Of a stretch of 21,040 nucleotides of DNA, positions 1-7,363 are shown piece after piece (positions within the stretch are counted from its first letter, which is position 1; each line of letters opens with the position of its first letter). The stretch spans positions 1-21,040 of the forward strand of contig JBJKPP010000174.1 of NCBI GenBank assembly GCA_046706145.1. Reading direction: 5' to 3'. The stretch is from JBJKPP01 sp046706145. GTDB lineage: Bacteria; Bacteroidota; Ignavibacteria; Ignavibacteriales; Ignavibacteriaceae. Below the pieces are notes generated by a model. That model saw only the letters and a list, made by a program, of their open reading frames with translations, had not been told where the DNA came from and ran no database searches. Both the position numbers and the translations under genes were made by a program.

Positions 1-1745
1 TAGCATTCTGCTAATTGCACCAAAATATATTCTATTTTCTGCTTATCTGTTTCTTTGTTTAATCTCTGAGTATATTCTGTGATTGCTCTGTCATAATTAC
101 ATATGACCAAATCAGTGACTGCATTCAGTAACCCGGTATCAAGAAAAGAACTATCAGCGGGCATTTGCGATGATGTATCAGTATTGACTGCGTAATTCTC
201 CGAACCAAGCGGCATCAAACCAGTTGGACTATTAGCCAATGCATGTGTAGGATCAATCGAACTTCCTACGAATGTATAAAAATCACTCCAATCATAATAA
301 TTGGGTGCTGGTCTCGCCCAATAGTTGTATTGGGCAGGTATAACACATGAATACTGTGCACTTACTTCATAACTTCCATTGCCGTGAATGCTGTTATCTC
401 CGCCTTGATAGGCACCTACAAATATATTGCTGTGGTTAAATGCATCTACTCCAACAGAATTGTTGCCAGTAACAGTGTTGTAACCATAGTCCACAACTCC
501 TATGGTTGGATTCGCAAGATGGGCAGCACTGTAAGTGTTACAGTACACCCCGTCATGTGAATTGCCTAATGTAGTAGAATTCCAGATATAGGGGCTTGAG
601 TATGAATTGCAGTCAATCCCATTGTAACTACCGGAAATATTACAGTGATCTATCCAGGGAGAAGAATTATAAAGGCTAATACCACCGGACGAATTATTCT
701 GAAAAACACAATTCGAGATATTTATTGTACTGCTTACATTACTGGCGTACAGACCTTTAGTATTATTGCTAAATGTGCAATGGGAAATTGTATAAGGCAA
801 ACCACCATTACCCCAAACGCCATCGAAAGAATTTTTAATATTGCAATACTGCAGCGAACCAAAGTAATTGGTAAATGTTATTCCAGTCTGGTTTGACGGA
901 GAGACAAAATCAAAAGTTATTGGATTTGTTGAAGTGCCAATTGCATTTAAAGTCCCGTTAACTGTAAGAGAAGTAGAAGAATTAAAACTTAACCCAACCG
1001 TTTGCAACTCACTTGGTTCGGGATAGGCATTTCTATTAATTGTAAACGTTTTACCTGATAAAACTGTTATACTGCTCTCAACAGTAGCTTGGGTAAATAG
1101 GGAATCTCCTGATTTATTTGCATCAACTGGAATATTGTGATTTATATGAAAGTCTGTGCCAACCGGATTATTTCCTTTCCCATATAAATCTGACCAAATT
1201 CTGACTACATTACCATTTTGAAGTCTTGAAGTTCTATGGTAGTAGGTAGAATAAACATCAACTGGTTGACTTGTGCTTCTATTATAATCATAGTCGACGT
1301 ACAAGTCAGCGTTTAATCCATAAGGGTAATCGCTATCTAAGTAATCAAGGTAAAAATAAAATTGTCCTCCAGAAAGTCTTTCATCATAGATTGTAATTTT
1401 ATATAAAGCGTAACCAATCCAAGTAGCCCCTTTTGTTGGCTGATTATCTTCAATATGCTCAATAGCCCATCTGCTATTTGAGCTTGTCAACGTATATGAT
1501 CCACCTGTAATTGATTGTGTGGTCCCGCTATTATTCTCAAACTTATCATCATAAAGTTTCTGACCACCCGAGTAACCGCTAAAACCCATACCTGTTAAAC
1601 TAACGCTAACCCCTATTTGAAAGCTTCCAGGAAAATTTATAGCGGTAATATATAATTCTCCAGATCTTAAATCTGGTGAAATCTGTGAATATAAACACAG
1701 ATTGAAGACGAAAGTCGATAATAATAAAACAGTATATATTCTCAT
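1..1745 (-). CDS. Secreted right-handed beta-helix protein (3' end outside window)
   Basis: The frame is open from an ATG at 1745 to the left edge, giving 581 visible residues; the stop lies outside the window. A purine-rich AAGGGAG sits about 7 nt before the ATG. The protein starts with a signal peptide (MRIYTVLLLSTFVFNLCLYSQ, hydrophobic core then a polar region), so export is likely. Residues about 25-220 form a beta-rich region full of Tyr, Asp and Gly. From about residue 235 to 450 there are short recurring turns with N, S and G and motifs such as SHCTFSNN, ISNCVFQNN and IDHCNISG, the pattern of right-handed parallel beta-helix (NosD/pectate-lyase-like) coils. The last visible part (NYDRAITEYTQRLNKETDKQ) looks helical and TPR-like. 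In this bacterial group such proteins often end in a type IX secretion sorting domain, which cannot be checked here. It lies 50 nt downstream of the propeller lipoprotein gene on the same strand, probably one operon. Substrate and role are unknown; an adhesin or polysaccharide-binding role is only a guess. Confidence 0.85.
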   Translation of the reverse strand, partial: MRIYTVLLLSTFVFNLCLYSQISPDLRSGELYITAINFPGSFQIGVSVSLTGMGFSGYSGGQKLYDDKFENNSGTTQSITGGSYTLTSSNSRWAIEHIEDNQPTKGATWIGYALYKITIYDERLSGGQFYFYLDYLDSDYPYGLNADLYVDYDYNRSTSQPVDVYSTYYHRTSRLQNGNVVRIWSDLYGKGNNPVGTDFHINHNIPVDANKSGDSLFTQATVESSITVLSGKTFTINRNAYPEPSELQTVGLSFNSSTSLTVNGTLNAIGTSTNPITFDFVSPSNQTGITFTNYFGSLQYCNIKNSFDGVWGNGGLPYTISHCTFSNNTKGLYASNVSSTINISNCVFQNNSSGGISLYNSSPWIDHCNISGSYNGIDCNSYSSPYIWNSTTLGNSHDGVYCNTYSAAHLANPTIGVVDYGYNTVTGNNSVGVDAFNHSNIFVGAYQGGDNSIHGNGSYEVSAQYSCVIPAQYNYWARPAPNYYDWSDFYTFVGSSIDPTHALANSPTGLMPLGSENYAVNTDTSSQMPADSSFLDTGLLNAVTDLVICNYDRAITEYTQRLNKETDKQKIEYILVQLAEC

Positions 1746-1795
1746 TCTTACTTCTCCCTTTGTTAATTAGGTTATAATTGAATTAAAAACATATT

Positions 1796-3004
1796 TCATC
1801 GAAGACAATAAAAATATAGATAAGGTCCGGAATCCCAGGAAAAATACATTAAGCCGTTATGTATTGAAGGAGAAGCGGTTACGCCCCCGTCATTATACGG
1901 ATAACCCTTGCCGAAATCCCAAAGGAAATGATTTTGATTATATGCCAATAATGAAGTTGGATTGCCTGCTACTCCAATATAAACAATTCCATTATTGTCC
2001 ATTACCAGCGGACTTCTTATAATACCTTCTTGTAATAGTGTAATCTCAAATTTTAATTGACCGTCTGAGGTTACGCTATAGAATACAGAATTATCGGTAA
2101 CGACGTAAATATTACCATTGTTATCGATTGTTGGATCTGCATATGAAGGAGCCTTCAAGTGTTCCCATTTTATTTTACCATTTTGACCTATTGCATAAAG
2201 ATATGGTGAATTATCACAGACAAAGTATACTGTGCCATCATTTCCTATTTCTATTGCAAATGGGTCTAAATTAGTGTAAGAACTGTCATTATACATCCAT
2301 TTCACTTTACCACTGGAATCAACAGCTTTTATTCTACCATAACTGCCGTAATATATTGTGCCATCAGAGGATATTGCTGGTGAACAATAACTGTCTCCTC
2401 CATTAACCTGCCATTTCGTTGAACCGTCAGAAGGGTTTAATGCAATTAAATAATCATTATTTGTATAATAAATCGTTCCGTCCTTACCTATTGCTGGTGA
2501 AGATATGATATTATCACCGGGATTATGAATCCATTTTAGCTGCCCGCCTGCTGTAAAAGCATAAAAACCGCCGCCTAGAGTGCCGATGTATATTGAGCCA
2601 TCATTTCCTATTGCAGGTGATGACCACATTCGTGTGATTGGTGTGTATCTCCATTTTATTGTTCCGTCCTGATTGATTGCATAAACCGAACTTGAATCCC
2701 AATTATGTGGATTTTCAGTTCCAATATAAATTGTCCCATCGTCTCCTATCGCCGGCGAACCTATTAAATCACCATCTATTGGAATTCTCCATTTAACGGT
2801 AACACTATCCCCGCTTGGACCGGTTATGCCTTCAATAGGAGTGTTTACATTTCCAGTATGTCTTGCGTCGTGTCTGAACATAGGCCATTGAGGTGTGCCG
2901 GATTGAGTTATTGGAGGTCCTGTAATATTGTTATCTGCCTTTTTGCAACCGTTAAATAAAATAACGACAACAGCTAAAACTAAAAAGGGTATTGATATTT
3001 TCAT
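1796..3004 (-). CDS. PQQ-like beta-propeller lipoprotein
   Basis: Predicted 402-residue cell-surface or periplasmic lipoprotein. I place the start at ATG 3004, with AGAGG 7 nt upstream; an in-frame TTG at 3022 would only add six residues before the signal sequence. Residues 1-20 are a lipoprotein signal peptide with FNGC as the lipobox (Cys20; Phe at -3 is unusual but tolerated), followed by KK. The body is about eight repeats of the type SPAIGxDGTIYIGT at regular spacing of about 35-45 residues (for example SPAIGDDGTIYIG, SSPAIGNDGSIYIG, SSPAIGKDGTIYY, ASPSIHNGLMYF), with KW strands between them. This is the PQQ-like (PQQ_2) eight-bladed propeller fold. Such proteins often serve as scaffolds (as in BamB) rather than as PQQ dehydrogenases, and I see no enzyme motif. 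It precedes the beta-helix protein on the same strand. Confidence 0.85.
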   Translation of the reverse strand: MKISIPFLVLAVVVILFNGCKKADNNITGPPITQSGTPQWPMFRHDARHTGNVNTPIEGITGPSGDSVTVKWRIPIDGDLIGSPAIGDDGTIYIGTENPHNWDSSSVYAINQDGTIKWRYTPITRMWSSPAIGNDGSIYIGTLGGGFYAFTAGGQLKWIHNPGDNIISSPAIGKDGTIYYTNNDYLIALNPSDGSTKWQVNGGDSYCSPAISSDGTIYYGSYGRIKAVDSSGKVKWMYNDSSYTNLDPFAIEIGNDGTVYFVCDNSPYLYAIGQNGKIKWEHLKAPSYADPTIDNNGNIYVVTDNSVFYSVTSDGQLKFEITLLQEGIIRSPLVMDNNGIVYIGVAGNPTSLLAYNQNHFLWDFGKGYPYNDGGVTASPSIHNGLMYFSWDSGPYLYFYCLR

Positions 3005-3431
3005 CACATCCTCTAGTTTCAATATTATTAAAAGTACATGATCATATAGAAATTTTTTCTATTGAAAAAATATTAGAAGCGAATGTAGTGAACTAATAAA
3101 TTGTGAAGACATTTTTTCATGAACCCCTATTATATTTACCTCATCAAAACTCCCCATAAGTTAAAAGATACTGTACGAAAAATAACAAGAAAAATCAATA
3201 GAAAATTGTTTTTTATAAAACTTTTGCTCGTGTAAATTTCATAGCAATTCGTTTAGAAAATGATTCATCTGCAAATATACAGATCGTCAGAAAATTAAAG
3301 GAGTAATATTACTGAACCAACAAATTTACAATTATCGAGTAACTCTCTTTGTAAAACAGCAAACCCACCCTGATAAATCAGGATGGGTTAATCTATTTTT
3401 TATAGCTTCCTAGCCTCGAAGTATAATATTC
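3005..3431. other. Gene-free AT-rich stretch
   Basis: About 0.43 kb with no convincing reading frame on either strand. It holds the upstream region of the propeller/beta-helix genes, the hairpin at 3362-3389 that ends the glnA unit, an AT-only hairpin at 3046-3062 (ATAGAAA/TTTCTAT arms), a 12-nt palindrome AGTAATATTACT at 3302-3313 and a short hairpin ATCTG/CAGAT near 3268-3285. I could not find a clear Bacteroidetes-type promoter for the minus-strand genes. Confidence 0.6.
3362..3389 (-). terminator. Hairpin terminator of the lrp-glnA unit
   Basis: Arms 3362-3373 and 3378-3389 pair over 12 positions around a 4-nt loop. The single C/A mismatch on the plus strand (3368 against 3383) becomes a G-U wobble in the minus-strand RNA, so the stem is fully paired only in the transcript coming from glnA, about 42 nt past its stop. 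The T-run after it on the minus strand is weak (TTTGCTGTTTT), so it may be an inefficient terminator or an mRNA 3'-end stabiliser. Confidence 0.6.
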
Positions 3432-4859
3432 TTACACATCATAATAAAGAGCGAATTCATACGGATGCGGCTGGAGCGCCATCGGTTTGATCTCTTTATC
3501 GACTTTGTATTTTATCCATGTCTCAATAACATCCTCTGTAAACACGTCGCCTTTCAGAAGGAATTCATGATCATCCGCCAAGTTTTTAAGTGCTTCATTT
3601 AAGCTGCCGGGAGTTGAAGGAACATTAGCCAGTTCTTCGGGCGGCATATCATAAATATCTTTATCTAAAGGATCACCGGGATCGATTCTATTCATCACTC
3701 CATCCAGGCCAGCCATTAACATTGCTGAAAATGCCAAGTATGGATTGCATGAAGGATCGGGGCATCTGAATTCCATTCTTTTTGCTTTAGGACTATTCGA
3801 ATACATTGGTATTCTCACAGATGCACTTCTGTTTCTTTGTGAATAGGCTAAATTCACAGGAGCTTCAAAACCAGGAACCAGTCTTTTGTAAGAGTTAGTA
3901 GTTGGATTCGTAAAAGCTAAAAGGGATGGTGCATGCTTTAAAATTCCGCCGATGTAATACAACGCGAGCTCGCTTAATTCGGCATAACCATTGCCGAAAA
4001 ATAATGGTTTGCCTTTTTTCCAGAGACTTGAGTGAACATGCATTCCGCTTCCGTTATCACCAAATATTGGCTTGGGCATATAAGTTACGGTTTTGCCCTT
4101 ATTCTTAGCCGTATTTTTGACAATGTATTTAAATAATAGAAGATGATCAGCTGCCTTTACTAAAGGTTGAAATCTTAGATCGATTTCGCACTGTCCGCCG
4201 CTGGCAACTTCGTGATGCTGTGCTTCAACATCAACTCCGCATTTAATAAGATTTAATACCATATCGTTTCTCAAGTTGGTAAGAGAATCTGTCGGAGGAA
4301 CAGGGAAATAGCCTTCTTTATATCTTGGTTTATAACCCAGGTTAGGGCCTTCTTCTCTTCCGCTATTCCATCTGCCTTCCTGAGAATCAACATAATAGAA
4401 ACTTGTATTAGGTTTTGAATCGAACCTGACATCATCAAAAATGAAAAATTCTGCCTCGGGACCGAAATACACTGTGTCGGCAATTCCTGTTGATGCCAAG
4501 TATGCTGCAGCTTTTTGAGCAATGCTTCTTGGGCATCTGCTATACTTCTCTTTCGTTGCCGGTTCGTAAACATCACAAATTAAACTTATGGTTGGAGCAT
4601 CTATAAATGGGTCAACAAATAAAGATTCCGGATCTGGAATGATTAACATGTCGCTTTCATTAATTGACTTCCATCCTCTTATAGAAGAACCATCAAAACC
4701 AAATCCATCTTCAAAAGATGAAGCTTCTAGCTGCCCGATAGGAACAGTAAAATGCTGCCATTGTCCCGGGAAATCCATAAACTTCAAATCCAGAAACTGA
4801 ATTTTATTGTCCTTTGCAAATTTTAGCACTTTGTCAACAGGGGACGTTTCTTTTCCCAT
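3432..4859 (-). CDS. glnA: Type I glutamine synthetase
   Basis: 475 residues, the usual length of a dodecameric type I (GSI) enzyme. It makes glutamine from glutamate, ammonia and ATP in the cytosol. Visible signatures: FGFDGSSI at 54-60 (N-terminal beta-grasp domain), metal-binding GPEAEFF (Glu134, Glu136), the ATP/metal segment NGSGMHVH (269-276), and NPTTNSYKRLVPGFEAP near 318-334, the glutamate-binding/flap region. The segment DIYDMPPEE places Tyr403 where enteric GSI is adenylylated (Tyr397 in E. coli), so covalent control is possible, though no adenylyltransferase is in the window. The C-terminus EFALYYDV is the normal GSI end. It starts 35 nt after the Lrp/AsnC gene, probably on one transcript, and a hairpin follows its stop. 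Identification is very secure. Confidence 0.97.
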   Translation of the reverse strand: MGKETSPVDKVLKFAKDNKIQFLDLKFMDFPGQWQHFTVPIGQLEASSFEDGFGFDGSSIRGWKSINESDMLIIPDPESLFVDPFIDAPTISLICDVYEPATKEKYSRCPRSIAQKAAAYLASTGIADTVYFGPEAEFFIFDDVRFDSKPNTSFYYVDSQEGRWNSGREEGPNLGYKPRYKEGYFPVPPTDSLTNLRNDMVLNLIKCGVDVEAQHHEVASGGQCEIDLRFQPLVKAADHLLLFKYIVKNTAKNKGKTVTYMPKPIFGDNGSGMHVHSSLWKKGKPLFFGNGYAELSELALYYIGGILKHAPSLLAFTNPTTNSYKRLVPGFEAPVNLAYSQRNRSASVRIPMYSNSPKAKRMEFRCPDPSCNPYLAFSAMLMAGLDGVMNRIDPGDPLDKDIYDMPPEELANVPSTPGSLNEALKNLADDHEFLLKGDVFTEDVIETWIKYKVDKEIKPMALQPHPYEFALYYDV

Positions 4860-4894
4860 AGTTTTTTATCCTTTCTATTATTTTTTATTATTAA

Positions 4895-5341
4895 CTAAAT
4901 ATCAATTGCTGTTGTTTCTTTAATAGTAGATAAAACGTAAGTGGTTTTAGTGCCTGTAACCCCTGGCCAGGCTTGTATTTCACCCAAAAGTTTTTCTAAT
5001 GCCTCTGAATTTTTAGCAATGGTTTTCAACAAATGCGAGCCTTCCCCAAGGACGGAAAAACATTCCAATATTTCTGGTTTTTTCTCAACCTTTGAAATTA
5101 AATCTTTGTAATGTTTTGATGTGTCCATCATGACTAGGATATAAGCCATTACATCATAACCAAATTTTTTTTTGTTTAGCTTCGTGTAATAACCTTCTAT
5201 AAAACCGTTCTCTTCCATCTTTTTTAATCTGTCGCTTACTGACGGCAGTGAAAGACCAACAGCTTCAGCTAATTGGTTCCTTTTGGTTCTACCATTTTTT
5301 TGAAGCATGTTGAGAATTTTAAAATCTAAGTTATCAAGCAT
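4895..5341 (-). CDS. Lrp/AsnC family transcriptional regulator
   Basis: 148 residues, the family's normal size. Residues about 4-50 are the winged helix-turn-helix (LDFKILNMLQKNGRTKRNQLAEAVGLS followed by SVSDRLKKMEENGFIEGY), the classic AsnC-type DNA-binding region. Residues about 62-145 are the RAM/ligand-binding and oligomerisation domain (VMAYILVMMDTS... LGEIQAWPGVTGTKTTYVLSTIKETTAI). These proteins form dimers to octamers and sense amino acids. Placement directly ahead of glnA, 35 nt apart and behind a good promoter, suggests it controls its own operon in response to glutamine or another amino acid. The effector is an inference. Confidence 0.93.
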   Translation of the reverse strand: MLDNLDFKILNMLQKNGRTKRNQLAEAVGLSLPSVSDRLKKMEENGFIEGYYTKLNKKKFGYDVMAYILVMMDTSKHYKDLISKVEKKPEILECFSVLGEGSHLLKTIAKNSEALEKLLGEIQAWPGVTGTKTTYVLSTIKETTAIDI

Positions 5342-5382
5342 TTTGTGCCTTACTTTTTTAGGTTTTTATAAATTAATGATTT

Positions 5383-5414
5383 CAAATATAAAGCCAATTG
5401 ATATTTAATGCAAA
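5383..5414 (-). promoter_or_regulatory. Bacteroidetes-type promoter of lrp-glnA
   Basis: On the minus strand there is TTTG, exactly 20 nt, then TATATTTG. This matches the TTTG-N19-21-TAnnTTTG consensus of Bacteroidetes housekeeping sigma factors. The -7 box ends 41 nt before the ATG at 5341, leaving a leader of about 35 nt. It is the best promoter I found in the window. Confidence 0.6.
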
Positions 5415-5501
5415 TTACTCTGGAGGGAATATCTTGCTATTTCGTGCAAAATTAAGAAAAAATTAGATATTATTTGTTCTCAACTTAGGTAAAAATTTAT
5501 A

Positions 5502-6311
5502 TCATTGATTTATGCCATAAGAAGTATAGTATTGGTTAGCCTTTTTAACTTCTTCAAACAATAAAAGATTTTCTTTTATTCTCTCTTGGAGCTTGTGATA
5601 GAGATGGTATTGAACGGCAATATTGTTCAACGATGCTATTTTAACGCCCAACTTTTCAAGTCTAAATTGAACATCGCTGTCTTCGCCAATTGAAGGTGCT
5701 TCATATCTTTCGTCAAAGCCATTAATTTCCAGCATATTTTTTTTTGATACCGAAAAATTGCAGCCTAAAAGTCCCCTGTTTTTTCTATTCACAAGTTTCC
5801 TTGCAATTATGCTTTTGAAATAAAAACCTTTCTCAACATATGCGGACTTTCCAAAAATACTATCTGAAAAAAGGGTTAACATATTCTTTTCCAAAAAACC
5901 ATTCTTAATTTTCTCGGCTGTCAAAAGTTTTGTAATTCTTTCAGATAAATTCACCCTCCGGCCCGTTAAGCAGAGGTTTTCTCTTCTCATAGCAAAATGT
6001 TCCTCAATAAATTTACTATGCGGGACGCAATCCCCATCTATAAAAATCAAATAATCAGAATTGGATGAAACAATTGCCTTATTAAGAATCTTATTTTTTC
6101 TAAAACCCTTATCTTCATGCCAAACATGAATTAATGGACATGGAATTTCTCTTGAAAGCGATTCAATATCTTTTACGATTTCAATAGTTGAACCGTCATC
6201 TGCAATAACAATTTCAAAATCCTTAAACGATTGCCTAGACAAACCAGCAAGAACCAGCTTTAGATAATCTATTCTCTTATAAAATGCTATGATTAAGGAA
6301 ACTTTAACCAT
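5502..6311 (-). CDS. Family 2 glycosyltransferase
   Basis: 269 residues from ATG 6311; a TTG at 6317 could add two residues. GT-A fold enzyme that moves a sugar from a nucleotide-sugar donor. Visible landmarks: VSLIIAFYKR near the N-terminus, IVIADDGST (first nucleotide-binding Asp), FIDGDCVP with the DxD metal motif near residue 92, and a C-terminal Glyco_transf_7C-like region (RGLLGCNFSVSKKNMLEINGFDE, then GEDSDVQFRLEKLG with the probable catalytic ED pair). No membrane segment is obvious, so it should be cytosolic or membrane-associated, building a polysaccharide or glycolipid. The basic 52-residue ORF lies just upstream. Acceptor and sugar are unknown. Confidence 0.9.
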   Translation of the reverse strand: MVKVSLIIAFYKRIDYLKLVLAGLSRQSFKDFEIVIADDGSTIEIVKDIESLSREIPCPLIHVWHEDKGFRKNKILNKAIVSSNSDYLIFIDGDCVPHSKFIEEHFAMRRENLCLTGRRVNLSERITKLLTAEKIKNGFLEKNMLTLFSDSIFGKSAYVEKGFYFKSIIARKLVNRKNRGLLGCNFSVSKKNMLEINGFDERYEAPSIGEDSDVQFRLEKLGVKIASLNNIAVQYHLYHKLQERIKENLLLFEEVKKANQYYTSYGINQ

Positions 6312-6320
6312 TTTCAAGAG

Positions 6321-6479
6321 TTATTTTTCTTCAAATTCGTCAGGGCGACCAAGTAGTTTTTTCACTTCTTCTTTTTGCTTTTTCCTGCTGTGATGCTTCT
6401 TGCTTTTCTCCACTTTGGGAGGTTTCTTAGGAACCGGAATTCTTACCTTAATCTTTTTTTTCTTGGGCTGTTTATTCAT
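6321..6479 (-). CDS. Small, very basic hypothetical protein (52 aa)
   Basis: Frame from ATG 6479 to TAA 6321, encoding 52 residues. It starts MNKQPKKKKIKVRIPVPKK, continues through SKKHHSRKKQKEEVKK and ends LLGRPDEFEEK. About 20 residues are Lys, Arg or His, with an acidic tail. It has no signal peptide or membrane helix. The composition suggests binding to nucleic acid or the ribosome. Its stop is 9 nt before the ATG of the glycosyltransferase, so the two are probably cotranscribed. The Shine-Dalgarno is poor (A/T-rich leader), as for other genes here. I do not recognise the family. The argument that it is real rests on ordered codon use, tight spacing and the absence of a competing frame. 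Confidence 0.55.
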   Translation of the reverse strand: MNKQPKKKKIKVRIPVPKKPPKVEKSKKHHSRKKQKEEVKKLLGRPDEFEEK

Positions 6480-6583
6480 TTTTTTAATTTAAAGAAAGAT
6501 TTCTGGTCTAAAACTATTAATCCCTTATGAATAATCAAATTTTCCTAAATTAATTTTAGAAATAATTTTTATTATTATATAAA

Positions 6584-7351
6584 ATGTGTTTACTTCTTAT
6601 TGCGTATAAAAGGCATCCAAATTACAAACTCATAGTCGCTGCAAATCGTGATGAGTTTCATGAAAGGCCAACTGTACCGGCGCATTTCTGGACTGGAGAT
6701 AATTCTCTGTTAGCAGGTAAAGATTTGAAGGAAAACGGCACATGGATGGGAATTACAAAAAGCGGCAGATTCGCATCTCTAACAAATTATCGTGATATGT
6801 CAAGTATAAAAATAGACGCACCTACGCGCGGAAAGTTGGTGACCAGCTTTTTGTTGATAAACACTGAACCAGCAGATTATCATAAAACTTTGGCAACCAA
6901 AGCCGACCAGTATAATGGCTACAACTTAATTTTCGGAAATGTTGATAATCTCTTTTATTTCTCAAATATTTCCATGGTATTTAAAAAACTAGAAGATGGA
7001 ACCTACGGCTTAAGCAATCATCTACTTGATACGCCATGGCCTAAGGTTATAAAAGCTAAACAAACATTCTTAGAAATCTTAAAAGATGAACAGCCTAAAG
7101 AAGAAGAAATTTTTTCGCTTCTTTATGACAGTATAAGTTTTCCAGATAAAGAGCTTCCTAAAACAGGGTTATCTATTGAAATGGAGAGATTAGTTTCTCC
7201 CATATTTACAGTTACGGAAAAATATGGGACAAGATCATCAACGGTTATATTAATCAATAACGATAATACGGTTTCTTTCACCGAAAAATCTTTTAACTCT
7301 AAAAAAGAGAATTTTAACAGAAGTCATTATAATTTTAAGATTGAAAAATAA
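6584..7351 (+). CDS. NRDE/TANGO2 family protein
   Basis: 255 residues, the usual length for the family. It opens MCLLLIAYKRHPNYKLIVAANRDEFHERP: the NRD(E) signature that gives the family its name is at about 21-24, and Cys2 would become the N-terminal residue after Met removal, as in Ntn hydrolases, whose fold the family resembles. Later family marks are GTWMGITKSGRFASLTNYR and YNGYNLIFGN, and a C-terminal stretch (EKYGTRSSTVILINND) that is strongly conserved. Eukaryotic TANGO2 is linked to heme handling; the bacterial function is not settled. It begins a plus-strand group: the HutG-like gene follows after 12 nt. No good Shine-Dalgarno precedes it; the leader is almost all A and T. Confidence 0.92.
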   Translation: MCLLLIAYKRHPNYKLIVAANRDEFHERPTVPAHFWTGDNSLLAGKDLKENGTWMGITKSGRFASLTNYRDMSSIKIDAPTRGKLVTSFLLINTEPADYHKTLATKADQYNGYNLIFGNVDNLFYFSNISMVFKKLEDGTYGLSNHLLDTPWPKVIKAKQTFLEILKDEQPKEEEIFSLLYDSISFPDKELPKTGLSIEMERLVSPIFTVTEKYGTRSSTVILINNDNTVSFTEKSFNSKKENFNRSHYNFKIEK

Positions 7352-7363
7352 AAAGAGGTAGCA

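Noticed and set aside
645..896. 83-residue plus-strand frame
   Set aside because: It lies opposite the beta-helix gene, whose minus-strand frame is open across the whole region with clear family motifs.
3298..3373. Possible tiny plus-strand ORF after AAGGAG at about 3299, ending in the hairpin
   Set aside because: It would need an ATT start, and the product (about 21 residues) has no recognisable feature.
3926..4800. Three extra frames within glnA (3926-4108 plus, 4271-4576 minus, 4588-4800 plus)
   Set aside because: All lie fully inside the unmistakable glutamine synthetase frame and have no family features.
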